A stretch of DNA of 40,911 nt from Bacteroidota bacterium (GTDB taxonomy: Bacteria; Bacteroidota; Bacteroidia; Chitinophagales; Chitinophagaceae). Location: positions 1 to 40,911 of the forward strand of contig CANFOM010000022.1 of NCBI GenBank assembly GCA_947448725.1. The letters are read 5' to 3'. Below, piece by piece: positions 16,968 to 24,458 of this stretch (position 1 is the first letter of the stretch; the number at the start of each line of letters is the position of its first letter). Made by a program: the position numbers and the translations under genes. The notes beneath the pieces were generated by a model that saw nothing but the letters and a program-made list of their open reading frames with translations, was not told where the DNA came from and did no database searches.

Positions 16968-17870
16968 ATGATTCAACCGCCGAATATCCAACCGGGAGAC
17001 ACTATTGGCCTAGTTTGTCCAGCAGGTTCTATTCCCATCGAAAAAGTGCAAAATTGCATCCAAACCCTTGAAAAATGGGGGTATCGAGTGCAGTTGGGCA
17101 AAACAGTGGGGTCTAAAAAAGACTGTTTTTCGGCTACTGATATGGAAAGAACGCAAGATGTGCAGGCCATGCTGGACGATGAAAATATAAAAGCAATCAT
17201 CTGTGCAAGGGGTGGATATGGAATGAGTAGAATTATTGGTGCACTTAATTTTTCCAAATTTAATACCCATCCAAAATGGGTGGTAGGTTTTAGTGATATT
17301 ACCGTTTTACATGCTGCGCTACAAAAGCAAAATTGTAAGAGTATTCATGGGCCAATGGCTGCCGCTTTTAATAAAGGGGAAGCAGGTGAAAAATACATCC
17401 AATCGCTAAGAGACTGTTTAGAAGGAAGGGCTACCCAATATCAGGCAGCCAGCCATTCTTTGAATAAAATTGGGCAGGTTAAAGCGCCCATTATAGGTGG
17501 AAATTTATGTATGATCGCACATTTAATAGGTTCAAAAAATGCATTAGAAAGTACAGGAAAAATTATATTTATTGAAGATGTATCGGAGTATCATTACAAT
17601 ATAGACAGGTTAATGATACAGTGTAAGAATGCAGGATTTTTTGAAAACTGCAAAGGCATCCTAGTAGGCGGCTTTACCGATTTAAAAGACAATGCCACCG
17701 ACTTTGGAGCCACTGCTTATGAATTGATAGCTGCGCATAGTAAAGACTTAGCCATTCCTATTTGCTTTGATTTCCCTATTAGCCATGGTTTAGAAAATGT
17801 AGCCATCAAGCAAGGGCAAGCCTATTTATTAGAGGTAAATGAAAAGGGAGCTAACTTAATAGAGGCTTAA
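16968..17870 (+). CDS. LD-carboxypeptidase / MccF-like S66 peptidase
   Basis: A 300-residue serine peptidase of family S66. Cytoplasmic LdcA enzymes cleave the terminal D-alanine from tetrapeptides during murein recycling; MccF relatives detoxify microcin C-type nucleotidyl peptides. Visible blocks are PGDTIGLVCPAGSI at the N-terminus, ICARGGYGMSRII (oxyanion-hole region), VVGFSDITVLHAALQ carrying the putative nucleophile serine, PIIGGNLCMIAHLIGS, IFIEDVSEYHYNIDRLM with the catalytic glutamate, and a C-terminal FPISHGLEN with the catalytic histidine. No signal peptide. LdcA is the more likely role in a Gram-negative; substrate is inferred. Divergent from metG. Confidence 0.9.
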   Translation: MIQPPNIQPGDTIGLVCPAGSIPIEKVQNCIQTLEKWGYRVQLGKTVGSKKDCFSATDMERTQDVQAMLDDENIKAIICARGGYGMSRIIGALNFSKFNTHPKWVVGFSDITVLHAALQKQNCKSIHGPMAAAFNKGEAGEKYIQSLRDCLEGRATQYQAASHSLNKIGQVKAPIIGGNLCMIAHLIGSKNALESTGKIIFIEDVSEYHYNIDRLMIQCKNAGFFENCKGILVGGFTDLKDNATDFGATAYELIAAHSKDLAIPICFDFPISHGLENVAIKQGQAYLLEVNEKGANLIEA

Positions 17871-17931
17871 ATAATTTTATTAAACACCTGTTAATATGGG
17901 TTTTGAAATAGTTACAATGTAATTAAAGCAT

Positions 17932-17939
17932 TAAATTTG
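17932..17939 (+). promoter_or_regulatory. -7 element for the secreted-protein gene
   Basis: TAAATTTG, an exact TAnnTTTG match, ends 18 nt before the ATG at 17958. It argues against the in-frame TTG at 17937, which lies inside the element. Confidence 0.6.
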
Positions 17940-17957
17940 TATATAAAATTGAAACTA

Positions 17958-19526
17958 ATGAAAAAGTATTTTTTAAGTATGTCGGTTTGCCTTTTATTAG
18001 GAATGCAATTTTGTTTAGCACAGTCCTATACCATTGCTAGTATTGAAAAAACCGACAAAGAAGACATGCAATATGAAGTACTTGGAAAAGTAGCCAATCA
18101 TTATTGGATTTATAAAAATGTTGGCGGCGTTGCAACTATAGTGCAGTACAATGATCAAATGCAAATAGTAAAGCAAAATGATTTGACTTTTGTAAAAACC
18201 ACCAATTTAAATGGAATAGAGTTTATAACTTATTCAGACAAAGTATTTGTTTTTTACCAATTTCAAAACAATAGCACTGTTTATGCAGCGGTAGCAACCA
18301 TTAATAGCGAAGGAAGTTTAATTGGAACGCCTACAATTGTTGATACTGCCAATGGCATAAGACCAGGATCAAGGACAAAAGTGTTTAATTTATTACAAAG
18401 TGACGATCGTCAAAAAATGGTATTATTTAGTGTAAACACTACTCGTGCCAATGCTATTAAAGTAAGAACAGTGGTATTAGATACAAAATTCGAAACCACC
18501 AATCAAGCGGAAATAAGTGTGAATTCTATAAACAAGAAAAGCAATCTATCCGACTTTGCATTAGATAATAATGGAAATTTATTTTGTTTAAGAAATACAA
18601 CGCAGGTCAATCAAGCGCCAGCGGTTAGCTTATTGTACTTGGCTGCCTCCGGAAATGAAGTGATAGAATCCCCTGTAGTTAATTATAGTTTATTGTTGGA
18701 TGACATTAGATTAAAAATAGACAACAAAGCAGGTCAAGTAATTTTAAATTCATTTTATGCTACTTCAAAAAAAGGAAATATAGAAGGTTTATATTCTTAT
18801 GTATGGGATATCAATGCCAAAAAAGAAGTACTCACTAATTCCAATCGATTTACGGATGCAACAAGGGCAGTGGTTTCTCGTAAAAGAAATTTAAAAGATG
18901 CCTTTGATTTATTTTATTTAGATAAGATAAGTACACAGGCGGATGGTAGTTTTGTTACCATAGCAGAATCTGCAGAATCTTATTCCAACAGAAGTGCTTT
19001 TTCAAGATGGGATTATTATTATGGAGGTGCATTTTATAGTCCATTTATGTTCAATTATTGGAATAGACCATTTGGTTTTTATCCTTGGGCAAGATTTGGA
19101 TGGGGGAGTCCTTTTATGTTTAACAGATGGATGAATCCTTATGCATCCTTTGGATATCCAAGTGTCACCTATGAAGCCAATTCGATAGCCTTAATTTCTT
19201 TTGATAAAAAAGGTAATATACAATGGGTAAAAACTATTGATAAAAAACAAAACGATGTTAATGTGGATCAGTTTATAGGTTATGGCACCATTGAAAATGA
19301 GGAGGGGGTGACTTTTGTGCACCATCAAAAACAAAAGGGAATTCATCAATTAATTATTAACACCTTAACCAAAGGCGGACAATTGGTTAAAGGAAACGCC
19401 CTGGTTTTAAATGAGAAAAATTATGAATGGATGCCAAAATCTTTGAAGCAAGTAGGAGATCAAGAAGCCATTTTGCCTTATCAATTTAAAAATAAAATAG
19501 GGTTTGCTAAAATTAAATTTAAATAA
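17958..19526 (+). CDS. Secreted protein of unknown function with aromatic-rich insert
   Basis: A 522-residue protein I do not recognise. MKKYFLSMSVCLLLGMQFCLAQ is a clear Sec signal peptide with AQ at the likely cleavage site. The body contains repeated beta-strand-like stretches resembling a beta-propeller (IVQYNDQMQIVKQNDL, ALISFDKKGNIQWVKTID), suggesting a WD40/PD40-like fold, but no catalytic motif is visible. Residues about 351-402 (19008-19163) form an insert extremely rich in Trp, Tyr, Phe, Gly and Asn-Arg/Pro, including WDYYYGGAFYSPFMFNYW. A following membrane-protein gene starts 6 bp after the stop. No T9SS C-terminal domain is obvious. Location is probably periplasmic or outer surface. 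Confidence 0.85.
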   Translation: MKKYFLSMSVCLLLGMQFCLAQSYTIASIEKTDKEDMQYEVLGKVANHYWIYKNVGGVATIVQYNDQMQIVKQNDLTFVKTTNLNGIEFITYSDKVFVFYQFQNNSTVYAAVATINSEGSLIGTPTIVDTANGIRPGSRTKVFNLLQSDDRQKMVLFSVNTTRANAIKVRTVVLDTKFETTNQAEISVNSINKKSNLSDFALDNNGNLFCLRNTTQVNQAPAVSLLYLAASGNEVIESPVVNYSLLLDDIRLKIDNKAGQVILNSFYATSKKGNIEGLYSYVWDINAKKEVLTNSNRFTDATRAVVSRKRNLKDAFDLFYLDKISTQADGSFVTIAESAESYSNRSAFSRWDYYYGGAFYSPFMFNYWNRPFGFYPWARFGWGSPFMFNRWMNPYASFGYPSVTYEANSIALISFDKKGNIQWVKTIDKKQNDVNVDQFIGYGTIENEEGVTFVHHQKQKGIHQLIINTLTKGGQLVKGNALVLNEKNYEWMPKSLKQVGDQEAILPYQFKNKIGFAKIKFK

Positions 19527-19532
19527 TTAAGC

Positions 19533-20504
19533 GTGGTTTTTTTATTCAAAGATAGGTCTGATATTAATTTAATTTTTTTAGTATTATTAAGTTTGGGTTT
19601 GCATTTTCATGTTTGGATGCACCCGCCATTGGTTATTGCCAATGAATCAGATGGTTTAATTGCCTATTTGTTGATACATGCTATCAAGCCATTATCTCCC
19701 ATAATACTGGTTGTGCTTTTTCAAGTAATTATTTTAAGTCAAGCCATACGGTTAAATATATTGTTAAGTAAGTTTAAGATGTTTCAGCAAATAAGTTATT
19801 TGCCTGCTTTTACCTACATTATTTTAACAGGTTTGTTTCCTTATTGGGATGTGATTAGTTCAGGATTGGTGGCGAACTCTTTGGTTATTTGGATATTGGT
19901 AAAACTATTAAGATTGTATGATCAAAATCAACCCAAAACTTTAGAATTTAATATTGGATTAATTTTAGGCATTTCTATTTTACTCTATGAGCCCATTGCT
20001 ATTTTAATCCCTGTGGTATTATTTGCGTTAATCATTATCAGACCTTTTAAACTGGCGGAATGGCTGGTATTAATTATGGGCATTCTACTTCCCTTTTATT
20101 TTATTTTCACTTATGTTTTTTTAACCAGCACTATTTCGGATTTTAGACATTTTTTACCAAAATTGGACTGGAAAAATCCATTGGTGAAACCTGAATTGAA
20201 TGTAATTTTAGCTTTGTTGGTGATTGTGGTGCAATTGTTTGCAGGTTTTTATTATTGGCAACAGGAGCAAATTAGGTTTATTATACAGGTGAGAAAATAC
20301 TGGGGCGTCCTGCTTTTGGTGTTATTTTTAACCCTATTCCAGCCCATCTTATTTTCGGTACAAGCATTGTATGCCTCTGCTATTGTAATTACCCCATTGG
20401 CCTGTTTTATAAGCTTTGGCTATGGCACACCCAAAAGGCTATTGGTGCCTAATTTGTTATTTTGGTCCGCAATGGCGGTTATTGTGTATAACCACCTTAG
20501 TTAG
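19533..20504 (+). CDS. Polytopic membrane protein, DUF6427-like
   Basis: A 323-residue inner-membrane protein with roughly nine to ten hydrophobic helices spread over its whole length. N-terminal FKDRSDINLIFLVLLSLGLHFHVWMHPP and the layout resemble the Bacteroidota DUF6427 family, though I hold that name loosely. The GTG at 19533 is used as start: it lies 6 bp after the upstream stop and no ATG occurs until residue 29, which would cut the first helix. No catalytic motif is visible. It is probably cotranscribed with the secreted protein upstream; purQ downstream has its own promoter. Confidence 0.78.
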   Translation: MVFLFKDRSDINLIFLVLLSLGLHFHVWMHPPLVIANESDGLIAYLLIHAIKPLSPIILVVLFQVIILSQAIRLNILLSKFKMFQQISYLPAFTYIILTGLFPYWDVISSGLVANSLVIWILVKLLRLYDQNQPKTLEFNIGLILGISILLYEPIAILIPVVLFALIIIRPFKLAEWLVLIMGILLPFYFIFTYVFLTSTISDFRHFLPKLDWKNPLVKPELNVILALLVIVVQLFAGFYYWQQEQIRFIIQVRKYWGVLLLVLFLTLFQPILFSVQALYASAIVITPLACFISFGYGTPKRLLVPNLLFWSAMAVIVYNHLS

Positions 20505-20541
20505 GTGAAGAATTTAACAAATCTATAAAGCCAAGTTTTGG

Positions 20542-20549
20542 TAACTTTG
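20542..20549 (+). promoter_or_regulatory. -7 element upstream of purQ
   Basis: TAACTTTG, an exact TAnnTTTG match, lies 39 nt before the purQ ATG at 20589, giving a leader of about 35 nt. Confidence 0.6.
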
Positions 20550-20588
20550 ACCTTCAATTTAATACCCTAATTAGTTAAATTAATACCT

Positions 20589-21251
20589 ATGAAATTTGGT
20601 GTTTTAGTTTTCCCTGGATCTAATTGTGATAGAGATATGCAAGATGCATTAGAAAAAGATTTGGGCTATCCTGTAGAAATGTTATGGCATAAAGACAGCG
20701 ATTTGTCGCATTTTACTACCGAGGATTGTATTGTGCTTCCAGGCGGTTTTTCTTATGGTGATTATTTACGTTGTGGGGCCATTGCCAAGTTTAGTCCTAT
20801 GATGCAATCCGTTATAGAATTTGCCAATAAGGGTGGGAAAGTGTTGGGGGTTTGTAACGGCTTTCAAATTTTATGTGAAAGTGGATTGTTGCCAGGTGCT
20901 TTATTACAAAATGCCAATCAGCAATTTGTTTGTAAAAATGTATTTATTAAAACCGATAAAAGTGAGGCCTTGCAAATTCCAATTGCCCATGGCGAAGGAA
21001 GATATTATGCCGATGAAGCTACTTTAACCCATTTGGAAAAAAACAATCAAATATTATTTCGTTATTGTGATGAGGCTGGAAAAGTAGGAGGCAATTCTAA
21101 TCCTAACGGTTCCACCTGGGATATCGCAGGTATTTGCAATGATGGGCGCAATGTGTTTGGCATGATGCCACATCCTGAGCGAGCAACTTCCGATGTATTA
21201 AGTAATATAGACGGTGTAAAAGTTTTTGAAATTCTTGGGTTGAAAAAATAA
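20589..21251 (+). CDS. purQ: Phosphoribosylformylglycinamidine synthase subunit PurQ
   Basis: A 220-residue glutamine amidotransferase subunit of the PurL-PurS-PurQ complex, supplying ammonia for the fourth step of de novo purine synthesis. The class I triad is visible: Cys89 in GVCNGFQIL, His195 and Glu197 in GMMPHPERA. The N-terminus KFGVLVFPGSNCDRDM and the LPGGFSYGDYLRCGAIA block are diagnostic. Length fits the small-subunit type (about 220-230) rather than the long fused PurL, so separate purL and purS genes are expected elsewhere. It begins a run with two DsbD-related genes, the first only 4 bp downstream. Confidence 0.96.
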   Translation: MKFGVLVFPGSNCDRDMQDALEKDLGYPVEMLWHKDSDLSHFTTEDCIVLPGGFSYGDYLRCGAIAKFSPMMQSVIEFANKGGKVLGVCNGFQILCESGLLPGALLQNANQQFVCKNVFIKTDKSEALQIPIAHGEGRYYADEATLTHLEKNNQILFRYCDEAGKVGGNSNPNGSTWDIAGICNDGRNVFGMMPHPERATSDVLSNIDGVKVFEILGLKK

Positions 21252-21255
21252 TATA

Positions 21256-21726
21256 ATGAAATTGAAAAGAGTTTATATGAAAAAAATAATCATCTTGTTT
21301 TGTGGTATAGCATTTGTTTTGAATGCAAATGCACAAAGGCTTAATCCTGTAAAGTGGACTTTTGAAGCGGTGAAAAAATCAGCTAAGCAATACGAGATTC
21401 AAATTACTGCTGCCATAGAAAGCCCATGGCATATATACTCGCAATTTGTTAAGGATGGCCCTATACCTGCCAAAATAACTTATAAAGTAAATCCTTTGGT
21501 TCAAATAAAAGGACCTGCTAAAGAAATTGGGAATTTAGAGAAAAAATTTGATAAAAATTTTAATACCGATGTGGCCTATTTTAGCAATAAAGTACAATTC
21601 ACGCAATTGGTAAATTTAAAAGTGGCAAGCAAAACTAAAATTGCTGGTGAAATAGAATATGGTGTATGTAATGAAGACAGATGTTTACCTCCAGCCAAAG
21701 CTTCTTTTGAAATTGCATTGCAGTAA
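21256..21726 (+). CDS. Secreted DsbD N-terminal-domain-like protein
   Basis: A 156-residue exported protein corresponding to the periplasmic N-terminal domain of DsbD (DsbD-alpha), which passes electrons from the membrane domain to periplasmic partners. KKIIILFCGIAFVLNANAQ is a signal peptide. The mature domain contains SPWHIYSQFVKDGPIPAKITY and the redox segment YGVCNEDRCLPP with the CxxxxC cysteine pair. It lacks the transmembrane and thioredoxin domains and lies directly before a complete DsbD, so it may act as an extra electron acceptor. The ATG at 21256 is 4 bp after the purQ stop; an ATG at 21277 leaves a shorter, equally good signal peptide. Confidence 0.87.
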   Translation: MKLKRVYMKKIIILFCGIAFVLNANAQRLNPVKWTFEAVKKSAKQYEIQITAAIESPWHIYSQFVKDGPIPAKITYKVNPLVQIKGPAKEIGNLEKKFDKNFNTDVAYFSNKVQFTQLVNLKVASKTKIAGEIEYGVCNEDRCLPPAKASFEIALQ

Positions 21727-21752
21727 TTAAGCTTTTAATTAAATAAAATATT

Positions 21753-23678
21753 TTGAATAAAATTGTCGCTTTATTTGTTGCATTTGTAACCCTATTTGTT
21801 CTTCAAAATGCACAAGCGCAAAGTCCTGTAAAAGCCAGCGTGAAAGCGGTAGTGGTCAATGACAGTACTTATACTTTAAAAGCAAGTTTACAAATACAAT
21901 CCGATTGGCATGTATATGCTGCCAATCCTGATGGATTAAATGCGCCCGAATTTAAAGCCGGTTTAGAAACAGTTTCATTGATTGGTGCTCCAAGCTATTC
22001 TGTAAAAGCTACTAAGCAAGCGGATGTATTATTTAAACAAGCCAATGTATACAATAATGCTGTAGATTTAGAACAAGCGATGGTGATTAAAGGATTTCAG
22101 CCGGATAGTTTAAAAACAATCGTAGTAGTTAATGCGGCTAAGGGAGATCAGTTTTTGGCATTAGAAATACCTGTAACGGTAGCCTTAGCCAATGGTAAAA
22201 AAACGGCAGGCTTTCAAGTTTTATTGCCCGCTGCCAATACCAAAGTGCCGGCTGATGCATGTGGAGGCGTAGCGCAGGATACAAAAAAGTCGAGCGGTTG
22301 GGCTGTTTTTTTTCTAGGATTTTTAGGAGGTCTTATTGCACTCATAACTCCTTGCGTGTTTCCAATGATACCAGTAACCGTTTCTTTTTTTACCAAAAGG
22401 TCTAAAACTAAAAAACAAGGTATTAAAAATGGTCTCTTGTATGGAGCTAGTATTTTTTTAATTTATGTATTGGCAAGTGTGCCTTTTCATGTGATTGGAA
22501 ATGTGCAACCAGAAATTTTCAATAGCATCTCTACCAATCCTTGGTTAAATATTATTTTCTTTATCATATTTATATTTTTCTCAATCTCCTTTTTTGGTTT
22601 TTTTGAAATTACACTTCCAAGTGGTATTGCCAACAAGGCCGATTCGAAAAGTGGATTAGGAAGTTTTGGTGGCATTTTTTTTATGGCCATTACTTTAGCC
22701 ATAGTATCTTTTTCATGTACCGGTCCAATATTGGGTACATTGCTTGTAGGGTCCTTACAAGGAGGCGCTTGGGCATTAACAGAGGGTATGGCTGGCTTTG
22801 GTGTGGCCTTAGCATTGCCATTTACCTTATTTGCTATTTTTCCTCAATGGTTGCAGTCCTTGCCTAAGTCGGGGGGCTGGTTGGATACTGTAAAAAAAGT
22901 GTTGGCCTTTTTAGAGTTGGCTTTGGCGTTTAAATTTTTATCCAATGCCGATTTGGTAGAACATTGGGGTTTATTAAAGAGAGAAGTGTTTATAGGCATT
23001 TGGGCAATTATAAGTTTAGGTTTAGCACTTTATTTAAGTGGAAAATTATTATTACCACATGATGTAAAAGGTGAAAAAATTTCTGGAGGCAGAAAAATTG
23101 GCGCAGGCTTAGCATTCGCGTTTGGGATTATTTTAATAATAGGTATGGTTCCAAAAAATACGTACTTATTAAAATTTTTAAGTGGATTTCCGCCGCCTAC
23201 CCATTATAGTTTATATACAAAAATAGGCGATCACCATGGCCTGCAAGCCAATGTAGTGAATGATTATAATAAGGCTGTGCAGTTATCCAAGGAGCAAAAT
23301 AAACCCATCCTAATTGACTTTACAGGTTGGGCCTGTGTAAATTGTCGCAAGATGGAAGAGAATGTGTGGACAGATCCAGCAGTGACGGCCGAAATACAAA
23401 ATAATTTTATTTTAGTATCCTTATACGTAGATGATAAGGCCTTATTGCCCGTGGACAAGCGATTTACTTATACCAATGCACAAGGTCAGTCCAAAGATAT
23501 TAGTAGCATCGGTGATTTGTGGGCAACCTTTCAAGCAGAAAATTTTAATCAGGTAACACAGCCTTTGTATGTGGTGATGAGTCCTGCACAAAAAATACTT
23601 TCGAATCCAGTGGGTTATACGCCCGATGCAAAAGAATATTTACAATGGTTGCAGTGTAGTGCTAACAAGAATAAATAA
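21753..23678 (+). CDS. dsbD: Thiol:disulfide interchange protein DsbD
   Basis: A 641-residue membrane reductase carrying electrons from cytoplasmic thioredoxin to the periplasm. Order: signal peptide (about 1-22), N-terminal immunoglobulin-like domain (to about 165), a CcdA-like membrane domain with about eight helices bearing LITPCVFPMIPVTVSFF and VSFSCTGPILGTLLVG cysteines, and a C-terminal thioredoxin domain with the WACVNCRKME active site (CxxC). The N-terminal domain here lacks the clear CxxxxC seen in the small upstream protein, which may supply it. The start is TTG at 21753: no ATG is available and this start is needed for an intact signal peptide. 26 bp separate it from the preceding gene, consistent with an operon. 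Confidence 0.94.
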   Translation: MNKIVALFVAFVTLFVLQNAQAQSPVKASVKAVVVNDSTYTLKASLQIQSDWHVYAANPDGLNAPEFKAGLETVSLIGAPSYSVKATKQADVLFKQANVYNNAVDLEQAMVIKGFQPDSLKTIVVVNAAKGDQFLALEIPVTVALANGKKTAGFQVLLPAANTKVPADACGGVAQDTKKSSGWAVFFLGFLGGLIALITPCVFPMIPVTVSFFTKRSKTKKQGIKNGLLYGASIFLIYVLASVPFHVIGNVQPEIFNSISTNPWLNIIFFIIFIFFSISFFGFFEITLPSGIANKADSKSGLGSFGGIFFMAITLAIVSFSCTGPILGTLLVGSLQGGAWALTEGMAGFGVALALPFTLFAIFPQWLQSLPKSGGWLDTVKKVLAFLELALAFKFLSNADLVEHWGLLKREVFIGIWAIISLGLALYLSGKLLLPHDVKGEKISGGRKIGAGLAFAFGIILIIGMVPKNTYLLKFLSGFPPPTHYSLYTKIGDHHGLQANVVNDYNKAVQLSKEQNKPILIDFTGWACVNCRKMEENVWTDPAVTAEIQNNFILVSLYVDDKALLPVDKRFTYTNAQGQSKDISSIGDLWATFQAENFNQVTQPLYVVMSPAQKILSNPVGYTPDAKEYLQWLQCSANKNK

Positions 23679-23703
23679 AGACGAACATAAAGAATTAAAA
23701 AAC

Positions 23704-24285
23704 CTACAGGCTCATGCCACGCTCGGTCATCATCTTCCTTAAGTTAATTAAGCCATAGCGCATTCTACCCAGGGCAGTATTGATGCTGCAGTTGGTCATT
23801 TGAGCAATTTCTTTAAAGCTAAGGTTGGCGTAATGTCTTAACACAATAATTTCTCTTTGTTCCTCAGGTAAAAGATCCACTAATTCTTGAATATTCTTAT
23901 GCGTTTGAGAGCGCGTCATTTTATAATCGGCAGGATGATCGGAGTGTTTGATAATTTCAAATAAATCTTGGTCATCGCTGGTTTTAATAGTGGGCGTGCG
24001 TTTTACTTTTCTAAAGTGGTCCACTACAAAATTGTGGGCTATGCGTAAGGCCCAAGGCAGAAATTTACCTTCCTCGGAATATTTTTTTTGTGTAAGGTTG
24101 TCAATTACTTTAATTAGAATTTCTTGAAAAAGGTCTTCGGCCAAATAGCTGTCTTTTACCATGAAAAAGATGGCATTGTAAATTCTGTTTTGGTGGCGTT
24201 CTAATAAGGCGTCAAAAGCTCTGGAATTGCCGTCTTGAAAGGACTGAATAAGTTCGTTGTCGGAGAGTTGAATTTCTTTGTTCAT
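23704..24285 (-). CDS. ECF-type RNA polymerase sigma factor
   Basis: A 193-residue sigma-70 family protein of the extracytoplasmic function group. Region 2 covers about 10-90 (AFDALLERHQNRIYNAIFFMVKDSYLAEDLFQEILIKVI, then LPWALRIAHNFVVDHFRK). Region 4 covers about 130-185 (LLPEEQREIIVLRHYANLSFKEIAQMTNCSINTALGRMRYGLINLRKMM), an intact helix-turn-helix. No anti-sigma factor, TonB transducer or other regulator is linked, so it is an orphan. It converges on dsbD (25 bp) and diverges from uvrA. Confidence 0.94.
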   Translation of the reverse strand: MNKEIQLSDNELIQSFQDGNSRAFDALLERHQNRIYNAIFFMVKDSYLAEDLFQEILIKVIDNLTQKKYSEEGKFLPWALRIAHNFVVDHFRKVKRTPTIKTSDDQDLFEIIKHSDHPADYKMTRSQTHKNIQELVDLLPEEQREIIVLRHYANLSFKEIAQMTNCSINTALGRMRYGLINLRKMMTERGMSL

Positions 24286-24348
24286 TTTGCTTTTAGGGTA
24301 GATTTCGATGGGTTAGTGGATACAAATTACTAGCTATAGGGGTTGAAA

Positions 24349-24392
24349 TTCCATTTGTGGAAAACAAGAAATTATTTTAAAAGCTATCCACA
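24349..24392. promoter_or_regulatory. Inverted repeat and DnaA-box-like pair between sigma factor and uvrA
   Basis: TTCCA-TTTG-TGGAA (24349-24362) is a short perfect dyad. Overlapping it on the minus strand is TTTTCCACA (24356-24364), which fits TTWTNCACA. CTATCCACA (24384-24392, plus) has one mismatch. Such 9-mers arise by chance in AT-rich DNA, so this is only a candidate control site in a divergent promoter region. Confidence 0.3.
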
Positions 24393-24458
24393 TTTTAAGT
24401 GAAAACAGCGGGTACAAATTCCTTCAACTAAATGGCAGGGAATTTGTTATTTTGCTAT

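Noticed and set aside
16941..16991. N-terminal extension of metG to 16991
   Set aside because: It overlaps the divergent LD-carboxypeptidase start and both -7 elements; MetG homology begins at 16940.
17932..17957. TTG start at 17937 for the secreted protein
   Set aside because: The codon is within the TAAATTTG element, and the ATG at 17958 gives a cleaner signal peptide.
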